Shown here: one piece after another, positions 13,251-20,950 of the stretch
How positions within the stretch are numbered: the first letter of the stretch is position 1
How the letters are laid out: every line of letters starts with the position of its first letter
Assembly: GCA_958405565.1 (NCBI GenBank)
Contig: CATYEN010000038.1
Location: forward strand, 1 to 23,336
Direction of reading: 5' to 3'
Length of the DNA: 23,336 nt
Origin: an uncultured Collinsella sp.
GTDB taxonomy: Bacteria > Actinomycetota > Coriobacteriia > Coriobacteriales > Coriobacteriaceae
The notes under the pieces: generated by a model
What the model was told of the DNA's origin: nothing
Databases searched by the model: none
What the model saw: the letters and a program-made list of their open reading frames with translations, nothing else
Position numbers and translations under genes: made by a program

Positions 13251-14678
13251 ATGCTCGTTAACACCAAGGCCAAGGTTGGCGTCTTCTCGATTGCCCTCGG
13301 TGCCTATCTTCCGCAGTTCCCGCAGCTCGTGCCCAATTTTGAGCAGCAGTACGAGGACTTTAAGGCCACGCTGCCCACGACCGTCGAGCTTGTCGACGGC
13401 GGTATGGTGACCACCAAGGAGCAGGCTCAGGTCGCGGGCGACAAGTTCCGCGCCGAGGATGTCGACCTGGTTATCCTGCAGATGCTCACCTATGCCACGA
13501 GCTACAACGTGCTGCCGGTCGTGCGCGACCTGGACGTGCCCGTCGTCGTGGTCAACGTGCAGAAGAAGGCTCAGCCCGATTACGCCAACACCGACATCCC
13601 CACGTGGCTGGGCGACCTGTACGCCTGCGGTGCCCCGGGCGAGGTCGTGGCCGACCTTAACCGTGCCGGCAAGCGTCACGCCGTGGTGACCGGCGTTGTC
13701 GAGGGTGGCGACCCGGCTGTGGCCGAGCAGCTCGAGCAGTGGTGCCGTGCCGCCCAGGTGCGTCGCCGCTTGCGCCGCACCAACATCGCCCAGATCGGCC
13801 GTCCGTACCCGGGCATGATGGACCTCTACATCGACGAGACCAACCTCTACAACCGTCTGGGCCTCTACACCAAGCAGTTCGACTGGGAGAAGATGTGGGC
13901 CATCGCCGACAACATCGACGACCAGGCTGCCGTGGATGCCAAGGCTGCCGAGATTCTCGACACTTTTGACGTCGAGGGCGGCGCCAAGGTGGCCGACGAG
14001 CCCATCCAGGAGATGGCCAAGTACGTCGTTGCCTTTGAGCAGTGGGTCAAGGACGAGGAAATCGGCCTGGTCGCCAGCCACTATGACGGCTATGCCAAGG
14101 GTCAGGCCGGCGTGCTCGACTCCATGCTCATCCCGGCGTTCTCTATGCTCATCAAGCAGGGTACGAGCTGCGCGGTCGAGGGCGATATGAAGGTCGCCAT
14201 CGCCATGAGCACCCTCAAGACCATCTCTGGCACCGGTCAGCTTTCCGAGATGTACTCCATCGACTTCCCCGAGGATATCGTCATCATCGGCCACTCCGGC
14301 TCGGGCGACGCCGATATTTCGACCGCCAAGAAGCCGACGCTCAAGGCCGTTCCCGTGTTCCACGGCAAGACCGGTGGCGGCTACCTCACCCAGTTCTACC
14401 CCGGCTACGGCACCATCACCTTCCTGGGCATTACGCAGGACGGCGACGGCAACTTTAAGTTCGTGGTTGCCGAGGGCGAGAACGTCGATGGCCCGATCTT
14501 TACCTTCGGTGACACCAACATGCGCATGAAGTTCTCGATCGGCGCCCGTGAGTTCATGGACCGCTGGAATGAGACCGGTCCGACCCATCACATGGCCGCC
14601 TGCCTGGGCAGCCAGACCGACACGATTCTCAAGGTCGCCAAGATCCTGAACGTGCCCGTGGACGTCGTTTGCAGGTAA
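13251..14678 (+). CDS. L-arabinose/L-fucose isomerase-superfamily protein, probable L-rhamnose isomerase by context
   Basis: A 475-residue protein from ATG 13251 behind GGAGGAAATC. It is not of the classical RhaA family. Its C-terminal half matches the AraA/FucI fold: E310 in CAVEGDMK, E333 in LSEMYSIDF, H348 in IIGHSG and H446 in PTHHMAACLG line up with the four metal ligands of L-arabinose isomerase (E306, E333, H350, H450). VFHGKTGGGYLT (369-380) is a further family block. Aldose-ketose isomerase activity is therefore likely. Placed directly after rhaB and rhaD, with no RhaA gene in the locus, it is the best candidate for rhamnose-to-rhamnulose conversion. The alternative is an arabinose or fucose isomerase side branch. 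Confidence 0.85.
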   Translation: MLVNTKAKVGVFSIALGAYLPQFPQLVPNFEQQYEDFKATLPTTVELVDGGMVTTKEQAQVAGDKFRAEDVDLVILQMLTYATSYNVLPVVRDLDVPVVVVNVQKKAQPDYANTDIPTWLGDLYACGAPGEVVADLNRAGKRHAVVTGVVEGGDPAVAEQLEQWCRAAQVRRRLRRTNIAQIGRPYPGMMDLYIDETNLYNRLGLYTKQFDWEKMWAIADNIDDQAAVDAKAAEILDTFDVEGGAKVADEPIQEMAKYVVAFEQWVKDEEIGLVASHYDGYAKGQAGVLDSMLIPAFSMLIKQGTSCAVEGDMKVAIAMSTLKTISGTGQLSEMYSIDFPEDIVIIGHSGSGDADISTAKKPTLKAVPVFHGKTGGGYLTQFYPGYGTITFLGITQDGDGNFKFVVAEGENVDGPIFTFGDTNMRMKFSIGAREFMDRWNETGPTHHMAACLGSQTDTILKVAKILNVPVDVVCR

Positions 14679-14699
14679 TGGTTCAGCCGTTCGCGGGCT

Positions 14700-14736
14700 G
14701 AAAACAACCGTTCGCGGAGTCGTTTGAAACGTTTCA
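14700..14736 (+). promoter_or_regulatory. Shared motif plus perfect LacI-type operator before the PTS unit
   Basis: TGAAACGTTTCA (14725-14736) is a perfect 12-base palindrome of the LacI/CcpA type and touches the putative -35 box. It is preceded at 14700-14718 by the motif also seen upstream of rhaB. CCGTTCGCGG occurs twice (from 14687 and from 14708). The site links this unit to the rhaB unit. Confidence 0.6.
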
Positions 14737-14765
14737 TTGCAAGCAGCGGAATTCGAGTATCCTAT
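14737..14765 (+). promoter_or_regulatory. Probable promoter of the PTS-rhamnosidase operon
   Basis: TTGCAA (14737-14742) is followed 17 bases later by TCCTAT (14760-14765), or 15 bases later by TATCCT (14758-14763). Transcription would start near 14772, upstream of the antiterminator structure, as needed for RAT control. Confidence 0.5.
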
Positions 14766-14803
14766 CAGTTAAGAAAAGCTGCGCCGGAGACAAGGCGTCA
14801 GCG

Positions 14804-14832
14804 GGATTGTTATTCCAGACGGAAGCATGACC
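14804..14832 (+). promoter_or_regulatory. Ribonucleic antiterminator (RAT) for a BglG/LicT-family protein
   Basis: The 29-base element begins GGATTGTTA (14804-14812) and ends GCATGACC (14825-14832), the same length and boundary pattern as the bgl and licT RAT sequences (GGATTGTTA ... GCAAAACC). Its last four bases are the first bases of the terminator stem at 14829, so folding of one excludes the other. The matching antiterminator protein is encoded at 20951 in the same operon. Confidence 0.88.
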
Positions 14833-14872
14833 GGCACACAGTGTGACAGCACGCTGTGTGCCGGTCTTTTTT
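14829..14872 (+). terminator. Regulated leader terminator
   Basis: GACCGGCACACAG (14829-14841) pairs perfectly with CTGTGTGCCGGTC (14854-14866), followed by a run of seven T. It lies between promoter and first gene, overlapping the RAT, so transcription should stop here unless antitermination occurs. Confidence 0.93.
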
Positions 14873-14959
14873 GTTTTCGCCGCGGCTATTCTGAGTACGG
14901 CGTGGTGCACAACGTCGTACCGGACAGGGCAAAAGGCAGCCCGAAGAACAGGAGGAGTC

Positions 14960-16648
14960 ATGATCGAGCTCATTGAACGCATCGAAACCCTATCGGGTGG
15001 CGAGGCCAATATCAGCGCCCTCAAAGCTACTGAGGACGGCGTTCGCGTGACGGTCAAGGACCGCAGTACGGTCAAGCTCCAAGATATCCGCGCTCTTCCA
15101 GGCGTTGCTTCGGCGACCTTTACGTCATCTGTCCTGAAATGCACGTTTACCCAAGAAAAGGGAGGGCACATGGGCCAGTACCATGAGCTCGCCGGCGAGA
15201 TTCTCAAGAACGTCGGCGGTATCGAGAACGTCAAGAGCGTTCGCCATTGCATCACGCGTCTCCGCTTCGTCCTCAAGGACGAGAAGATCGCCAATGACGA
15301 CGTCATCTCCAACCTCGATGGTGTTATCCAGGTCATGAAGGCCGGCGGCCAGTATCAGGTCGTTATCGGAGCCGCCGTGGACGATGTCTGCGAAGAGCTC
15401 GTCTCCGTCTACAAGGTGCCCGGTGTGGGCGCCGTCGCCGCAGGTGATGAGTCTGAGGAAGCCGAGGACGGCAAGAGCAAGAACGTCTTCAACATGCTGA
15501 TGGACACCGTCTCGGGTAGCATGGCGCCTACGCTCATGCCGCTCGCCGCAGCCGGTATGATCAAGGGCCTGCTTGCCCTTTGTATCGCCATGGGCTGGCT
15601 CACCGCCGACAGCGGTACCTATATGATCTGGTACTCCATCGCTGACGGCTTCTTCTACTTCTTGCCTATCATCCTGGGCTACACCGCCGCCAAGAAGTTT
15701 GGCTGCAACGAGTTTTTGGGTATGGCTCTCGGTGCGGCGCTCGTGTATCCGGCCATGGTCAACCTGAGCGCCTCGGCAGAGGTTATGGGCACGCTCTTCG
15801 AGGGCACCGCGTTTCAGATGAGCTACTACAACACGTTCCTGGGCATTCCGGTCATCCTTCCCGCGTCCGGCTACACCTCGAGCGTCATCCCGATCCTTAT
15901 CGCCGTCTGGGCGGCTTCCAAGCTCGAGTGCAGTCTTAACAAGGTCATTCCGCAGCTCATCCGTTCCATGTCCGTGCCGTTCCTGTGCTTTGCCGTCATG
16001 GCCCCCGCGACCTATCTGATCATCGGCCCTGTTGCCTCCATGATTTCGGGCGTGCTGACCCTCATCACCGAAACGCTCATCAATATCCCCGTCGTCGGCG
16101 GTGCCGTGGTCGGTATGGTCGTCGGTGGCGCGTTCTCCACGCTTGTCATGTTCGGCCTGCACTGGGCCATCATCCCCATCATGCTCAACAACATCGCCAT
16201 GCTGGGTTACGACCCACTTATGGCGGCCGGTTCCATCGGTGGCTTCGTAGGTGTGTCCCAGGGCTTGGCGGTCATCCTCCGCACCAAGAGCGACAAGACC
16301 CGCAACGTCGCCATCCCGGCTACGATCTCGCAGTTCTTCGGCGTCGGCGAGCCGCTGCTCTACGGCATCCAACTTCCCAGCAAGTTCCTGTTTGTCCAGA
16401 ACATCGTGTTCTCTGCAATCGCCGGTCTGGTGATGGGTGCCCTTAACGTTCACGCCTACAGCATGGGCAGCGCCGGACTCTTCGGTATCCCCACGTTCAT
16501 GGACCCCACCGGTGCCGACACGAGCAATATCGTGTTCTACCTGGGCACGCTTGCCGTGATCATGGTCATCGCCTTTGTCTTCACCATGGCTACCTATCAT
16601 GACGACGGCAGCTACCTGGGCAAGTCCCGCAACAAAGAGCAGGCCTAA
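14960..16648 (+). CDS. PTS EIIBC of the glucose/beta-glucoside superfamily with an extra degenerate N-terminal EIIB-like domain
   Basis: A 562-residue permease from ATG 14960 behind AGGAGGAG. Residues 1-65 look like an EIIB domain (GGEANISALK, VRVTVKD, DIRALPGVA) but have T24 where the phospho-cysteine should be. Residues 71-150 are a second, intact EIIB with C97 in RHCITRLRF. Residues 175-555 are EIIC with many membrane segments, GLHWAIIPI (399-407) and GVGEPLLYGI (461-470). No EIIA domain is attached, so a general glucose-type EIIA must supply phosphate. A second ATG at 15170 (M71) has its own strong AGGGAGG site, so a shorter 492-residue EIIBC could also be made. Downstream rhamnosidase and upstream RAT suggest a rhamnosylated glycoside as substrate. 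Confidence 0.9.
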   Translation: MIELIERIETLSGGEANISALKATEDGVRVTVKDRSTVKLQDIRALPGVASATFTSSVLKCTFTQEKGGHMGQYHELAGEILKNVGGIENVKSVRHCITRLRFVLKDEKIANDDVISNLDGVIQVMKAGGQYQVVIGAAVDDVCEELVSVYKVPGVGAVAAGDESEEAEDGKSKNVFNMLMDTVSGSMAPTLMPLAAAGMIKGLLALCIAMGWLTADSGTYMIWYSIADGFFYFLPIILGYTAAKKFGCNEFLGMALGAALVYPAMVNLSASAEVMGTLFEGTAFQMSYYNTFLGIPVILPASGYTSSVIPILIAVWAASKLECSLNKVIPQLIRSMSVPFLCFAVMAPATYLIIGPVASMISGVLTLITETLINIPVVGGAVVGMVVGGAFSTLVMFGLHWAIIPIMLNNIAMLGYDPLMAAGSIGGFVGVSQGLAVILRTKSDKTRNVAIPATISQFFGVGEPLLYGIQLPSKFLFVQNIVFSAIAGLVMGALNVHAYSMGSAGLFGIPTFMDPTGADTSNIVFYLGTLAVIMVIAFVFTMATYHDDGSYLGKSRNKEQA

Positions 16649-16677
16649 GCAGCTGCGCTTTTCATAGTTCCCAGCCT

Positions 16678-16709
16678 GTGCGGCGATCCAACGTGGTGGG
16701 TCGCCGCAC
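16678..16709 (+). other. Intercistronic hairpin between PTS and GH78 genes
   Basis: GTGCGGCGATCC (16678-16689) pairs with GGGTCGCCGCAC (16698-16709), with one G-U pair. No U-run follows. It may stabilise the upstream membrane-protein message or set gene ratios. Confidence 0.5.
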
Positions 16710-16734
16710 CGTAACTTCCCGAAAGGTCGGATCC

Positions 16735-18996
16735 ATGCAGCCTGATTTGTTCGACGCCCGTTGGATTTCGGGTGAGCCGTTTGTCTATGAGCCGGCGGAA
16801 TCGTATTACGACGAGTGTCACCGCAACCATGTCGTGTGCGGCACGTTCGAACTTGAACTGGTGCCCGCGTCGGCGGTGCTCACGATCGCCGTCTTGGGCT
16901 ACGCGCGCGTGCGCATCAACGGCGCCAGGATGGATGCATCGGAGCTTTTGGGATGGTGGACCAACTACACCAAGGTGGTCTATTCGCACAGCCTCGAGGT
17001 GGCGGACAAGCTGGTCGTCGGCACCAATACGATCGAGATCGAGCTGGGCAACGGGTTCTTCAATCCCTCACCGTTGACGCTCTTTGGCAAGTATAACCTG
17101 CGCGAGCGTCTGGTCGAGGTCGGGACCCCGCGCGCTGCGTGCGCGATTGTGGCGGCCGGCGACCGCGTGCTCGCCAAGACCGACGCGTCTTGGGCGGCGC
17201 ATACAGGCGAGTTGCTGTTCAACAACGTGTATCTGGGCGAGGTGCGCGACTTGCGGCCGGTGCCCGGGGATGCGTTGCCGGTGACGGTTTATGACGAGGT
17301 ACGGGCTATCGAGCCCTCGCCGGTCGCGCCGTGCGCGCGCGACACGGTAGTGGAGCCCAAACGGATTTTCGAGCACGAGGGTGCCGTCATCATCGACTTT
17401 GGTGAGGTCGTTGCCGGATTCATGAAGCTGAGTGTGGAAGCAGACGAGGGGCGGCGCATCGAGCTTGTCTATGCCGAGACGTGGCGCGACGGGGGCCCGT
17501 ATGCGGGCACGGCAGTGGCGGGTTATGCCGGCATGGAGACGCCGCGCGGCGTGTGCCCGGGTGGCCCTGGTGCTCCGGAGCCCGCGGTACAGCGCGACGT
17601 CGTTGTGTGTCACGCGGGTGAAAACGTGTTTGAAAACGAGTTTTGTTGGCATTCGTTTAGATATGTGACGTTAACCGGATGCGATGTCGCGGCGATTCGC
17701 TCGGCTAGGGCGACGTATGTCCATACCGACCTCAAGCGCTGCGGTAAGCTATCACTCGGCAATGACGCCTTCGAGCGACTTCACGACGCGGCCATTCGCA
17801 CCAAGCTCAACAATAATCACGGTGTGTTCGAGGATTGTGCGCGCGAGCGTTTTGGCTACGGCGGCGACATGATCGCGCTTGCGGCCTCGCAGATGTTCTC
17901 GTTCGATGTCTCCGGCCTTGTGGATAAGACGCTCGCGGACTTCAACCGCGACCAGACCGAGCGCGGCGGTTTTCCCGAAACGGCTCCCTTCATGGGTATC
18001 GGATCCAACGGTCCTGCCTATGGAGAGGGTCCGCTCATGTGGCAATTTGCCCATCCGTACCTGGCGATTCAGGCCGACCGTATCTACGGCCGTCGCGATT
18101 TACTCGAGCGTGAGTGGCCGGCGATCGAGCACTTTGGCGACTATCTGATGGGTTTCGATCCGGCGGAGCTAGCACCGCACTGCCTGGGCGACCACGGCAG
18201 CATGATTGCGAAGGGTTTCTCGAACGGTTCTCCCGATAAGGAGTTTGTCGGCTGGTGTGCGATTCTCTGGGGTTTGCGTTTGACGGGCGAGGCTGCGGGG
18301 CGTAAAGGTGCGGACGGCGTGCGTTTTGAGCGTGCTACGGAACAACTGCGCGCCGAGATCATTCGGCGCTTTCGCCATGCCGACGGGTCGTTTGGCGACG
18401 GAACGCAGACGTCCTGGGCGTTTGCCGCGGCGCTTGAGCTTAGCGATCAGCTCGAACTTGTCGAGCGGCTGGCGCGGGCGGTCGATGCCGAGCGGGCGCT
18501 AACGACCGGGATCTTCGGCACGGCTTTTGCCTTTGACCTGCTGTCGCGCTGCGGCCACAACGCCGTGCTCGAGCGCTGGTTGCTGCGTGAGCAGGGGCCG
18601 AGCTTGCTCAGTATGCTCGCCGACGGCAACGGGGCGCTTATCGAGATGTTCGACGATCCGCTGGCCTCGTGCGACCACGCTATGTTTTCGAGTTACGACC
18701 AGTGGTTCTACGAGGGGCTCGGCGGCATTCACGTGAACCGTGATGCGCGGGGGTGCGATGGCGTTACGGTGCGTCCGTATCTGTCGCATGCGACCGATAC
18801 GTTCTTGTGCTCCTGGCAGACGGTGCGCGGCGAGATCCGCGTTGCTTGGGAGCGCACGGGCGCTGGGGTCGCGATTGATGTAACGGTGCCGGAGGACATC
18901 GAAGCCACGGTGGAGGCACCGCTCGAGGGCACCTTGCTTGAGCGTGTGGCCGATGGCTTGACAACGCATATGGTTGTTGAGCAGCTCGTTCGTTAG
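16735..18996 (+). CDS. Glycoside hydrolase family 78-like, probable cytoplasmic alpha-L-rhamnosidase
   Basis: A 753-residue protein from ATG 16735. It has no signal peptide, so it acts inside the cell. N-terminal beta-sandwich domains occupy about 1-335 (ARVRINGARMD and ELGNGFFNP are typical GH78 blocks), then an (alpha/alpha)6 catalytic barrel (about 340-680) and a C-terminal beta domain. The acidic motif DCARERFGYGGD gives D367, E371 and D378. The E-to-D spacing of seven equals that of Bacillus RhaB E572/D579, but the first Asp is one residue closer than usual. E637 in ALIEMFDD fits the second catalytic Glu. It should release L-rhamnose from imported rhamnosides, feeding the adjacent isomerase/RhaB/RhaD pathway. 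Family call is good; the aglycone or partner sugar is unknown. Confidence 0.87.
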   Translation: MQPDLFDARWISGEPFVYEPAESYYDECHRNHVVCGTFELELVPASAVLTIAVLGYARVRINGARMDASELLGWWTNYTKVVYSHSLEVADKLVVGTNTIEIELGNGFFNPSPLTLFGKYNLRERLVEVGTPRAACAIVAAGDRVLAKTDASWAAHTGELLFNNVYLGEVRDLRPVPGDALPVTVYDEVRAIEPSPVAPCARDTVVEPKRIFEHEGAVIIDFGEVVAGFMKLSVEADEGRRIELVYAETWRDGGPYAGTAVAGYAGMETPRGVCPGGPGAPEPAVQRDVVVCHAGENVFENEFCWHSFRYVTLTGCDVAAIRSARATYVHTDLKRCGKLSLGNDAFERLHDAAIRTKLNNNHGVFEDCARERFGYGGDMIALAASQMFSFDVSGLVDKTLADFNRDQTERGGFPETAPFMGIGSNGPAYGEGPLMWQFAHPYLAIQADRIYGRRDLLEREWPAIEHFGDYLMGFDPAELAPHCLGDHGSMIAKGFSNGSPDKEFVGWCAILWGLRLTGEAAGRKGADGVRFERATEQLRAEIIRRFRHADGSFGDGTQTSWAFAAALELSDQLELVERLARAVDAERALTTGIFGTAFAFDLLSRCGHNAVLERWLLREQGPSLLSMLADGNGALIEMFDDPLASCDHAMFSSYDQWFYEGLGGIHVNRDARGCDGVTVRPYLSHATDTFLCSWQTVRGEIRVAWERTGAGVAIDVTVPEDIEATVEAPLEGTLLERVADGLTTHMVVEQLVR

Positions 18997-19016
18997 AAAT
19001 CCTGGGGGAGGGACTC

Positions 19017-20912
19017 ATGAAATACCCGCATCTGTTTTCGCCCATCAAGCTGGGTGATGTGCTCGTGCAAAACCGCATCGTCGCCAATCCTATGAGCGAG
19101 CATTTTGAGGACCGTTGTCTAGGTGGTGCCGGCATCGTCATCTGCGGGCATACCATCGTGGAGCCCGGGCGCTCCTCGTGGATGAGTGCCGACGAGCCGT
19201 ACGCCTTTTCCAAATACGCTCGCGAGGAGGCTGTCCGTCGTGCCCGCATGGCACGCCAGGCGGGTGCCGTCGCGAGTATCGAGCTTGCGCATGCCGGGCT
19301 TTACGCCCGCACGGTCGACTACGCCATGGGGCCGGACGCCTTTGTGCGTGAGGATGGCGTTGAAGTTCGCGCGATGACGCCCGACATGATGGGGCGCACG
19401 GCTGCCTGTTGGGCGCAAGCGTGTGTCGATGCTCGCCGCGCGGGCTTTGACATGGTGTTTTTGCACTTTGGACACGGTTGGCTTATCGATCAGTTCTTGA
19501 GCCCTCTGTTCAATCATCGCGCCGATGCATATGGCGGCTCCATCGAGAATCGTATGCGGTTTCCGTTGCAGGTGTTGCGGGCGTGTCGCGATGCCGTGGG
19601 ACCGCGCTTTCCCATGGAGATGCGCATCTCGGCGGATGAATGTATGCCGGGAGGCATCGAGCTTGCGGATGTCATCGTGTTTTGCCGTGAGGCTGAACGG
19701 TATGTGACGAGTATCCAAGTCTCGTGCGGGCTCGATATCGAGCATGAGGCCAACGTCCATACCTCTGCCACCAACCTCGATCCGCACTTACTTAACACGC
19801 ATCTTGCTCGTGCCATCAAGGCGGAGATTTCGGTACCGGTGACGCTCGTAGGCTCCGTCGAGACGCCGGAGGAGGCCGAGCGCGCGATCGCCGAGGGCAC
19901 GTGCGACATGGTGGCGCTTGCCCGCGCCCTCGCCGCCGATCCGATGTGGCCGGCTAAGGCCCGCGCGGGCCGTGCGGCGGATATCGTGCCGTGCCTGCGC
20001 TGCCTGCAGTGCTATCACATCTCGACCGATCGTTGGAACGTGGGGTGCAGCGTCAACCCGCGTTTTGCCAACGAGTATTTTATTCCGCGTGAGGTAGAAC
20101 CCGCGCCTCGGCGCAAACGGGTGTTGGTCGTGGGCGCGGGTCCTGCTGGTTGTATGGCGGCGATTGTGGCACGCGAGCGCGGCCATGAGGTGGTTCTCGC
20201 GGAACGCAGCGGCTCCGTTGGCGGGGCAGTCAGGCTTATCGCACAAGAAGCGCATAAGGAGGATGCGGCTCGCTACCTGCAGTATTTGCGGCATCGTATT
20301 GACATGCTCCGGCAGGGGGATGGGTTCGAACTCAGACTTGGTTACGCCGTCGATACGGATATGGTGCGCGCGATGGCGCCCGACGCCCTTATCGTAGCTA
20401 TCGGTGCCGAGCCTTTCGTGCCGCCTGTTTCCGGGCTTGATCGGGCTACCGGCTTCGCGAGCGCCATCGAGCACCCGGACGCGTTGGGTCAGCGCGTGGT
20501 GATTGTGGGCGGTGGCACGATCGGCGCAGAGCTCGCGCTCGAACTAGCCGAGATGGGCCGCGACGTCACGGTCGTCGAGATGGGCGATACGCTGGCGGCG
20601 CAGGGTAACTCGCTCTTTCGCATCGCATTGCGCCAGATGTTCGAAAAGCACGGTGAGAACCTCCATGTTATGCTTAACACGATGTGTCTCGCTGCTGGGG
20701 AAGGCGTCGTGTGGGTGTCGGGGCCTGACGGCGGAAAGCGCGAGCTTGCGTGCGATGACGTGGTCCTGGCATCGGGCGTGCGCTCACGGACGGTGGAGGC
20801 CGAGTCGTTTGTGGGGCTCGCGCCCCAGACGTTCATCGTCGGTGACTGTCGCCGTGCGCGCATTATCAAAGACGCCGTGTTCGAGGGCTATAGTGCCGCT
20901 GCGCATCTGTAA
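19017..20912 (+). CDS. NAD(P)H:flavin oxidoreductase, Old Yellow Enzyme / 2,4-dienoyl-CoA reductase-like ene-reductase
   Basis: A 631-residue, three-part flavoprotein from ATG 19017 behind GGGGGAGG. Residues 1-340 form the FMN barrel (SPLFNHRADAYGGSIENR, 162-179). A 4Fe-4S cluster site follows as C326, C329, C332 and C344. Two dinucleotide folds come next: VVGAGPAG (371-378) and VIVGGGTIGAE (495-505). H150 and H153 in HFGHGW match the substrate-binding pair of YqjM, but W155 stands where the proton-donating Tyr normally is, and about 20 residues are missing near residue 28. Relatives reduce enoyl-CoAs, bile-acid intermediates, flavones or isoflavones. In this operon it may act on a released aglycone; that is inference. 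Confidence 0.88.
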   Translation: MKYPHLFSPIKLGDVLVQNRIVANPMSEHFEDRCLGGAGIVICGHTIVEPGRSSWMSADEPYAFSKYAREEAVRRARMARQAGAVASIELAHAGLYARTVDYAMGPDAFVREDGVEVRAMTPDMMGRTAACWAQACVDARRAGFDMVFLHFGHGWLIDQFLSPLFNHRADAYGGSIENRMRFPLQVLRACRDAVGPRFPMEMRISADECMPGGIELADVIVFCREAERYVTSIQVSCGLDIEHEANVHTSATNLDPHLLNTHLARAIKAEISVPVTLVGSVETPEEAERAIAEGTCDMVALARALAADPMWPAKARAGRAADIVPCLRCLQCYHISTDRWNVGCSVNPRFANEYFIPREVEPAPRRKRVLVVGAGPAGCMAAIVARERGHEVVLAERSGSVGGAVRLIAQEAHKEDAARYLQYLRHRIDMLRQGDGFELRLGYAVDTDMVRAMAPDALIVAIGAEPFVPPVSGLDRATGFASAIEHPDALGQRVVIVGGGTIGAELALELAEMGRDVTVVEMGDTLAAQGNSLFRIALRQMFEKHGENLHVMLNTMCLAAGEGVVWVSGPDGGKRELACDDVVLASGVRSRTVEAESFVGLAPQTFIVGDCRRARIIKDAVFEGYSAAAHL

Positions 20913-20950
20913 CTGTCATAGAGCGCTTCTATTAGGAAGGTGGTTTGGCG

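Noticed and set aside
14683..14703. TTCAGCC/GGCTGAA hairpin after the isomerase gene as an intrinsic terminator
   Set aside because: The stem is short and followed by A residues rather than T; it may only be part of the promoter-region repeats.
14843..14959. N-terminal extension of the second PTS gene beginning inside the leader terminator
   Set aside because: The extension would start within the terminator loop, while ATG 14960 has an AGGAGGAG site; a coding start inside the terminator contradicts the RAT arrangement.
15125..16600. A 491-codon minus-strand open frame opposite the second EIIBC gene
   Set aside because: Asp/His/Gly/Glu-rich translation with no recognisable domain; a codon-usage shadow of the PTS gene.
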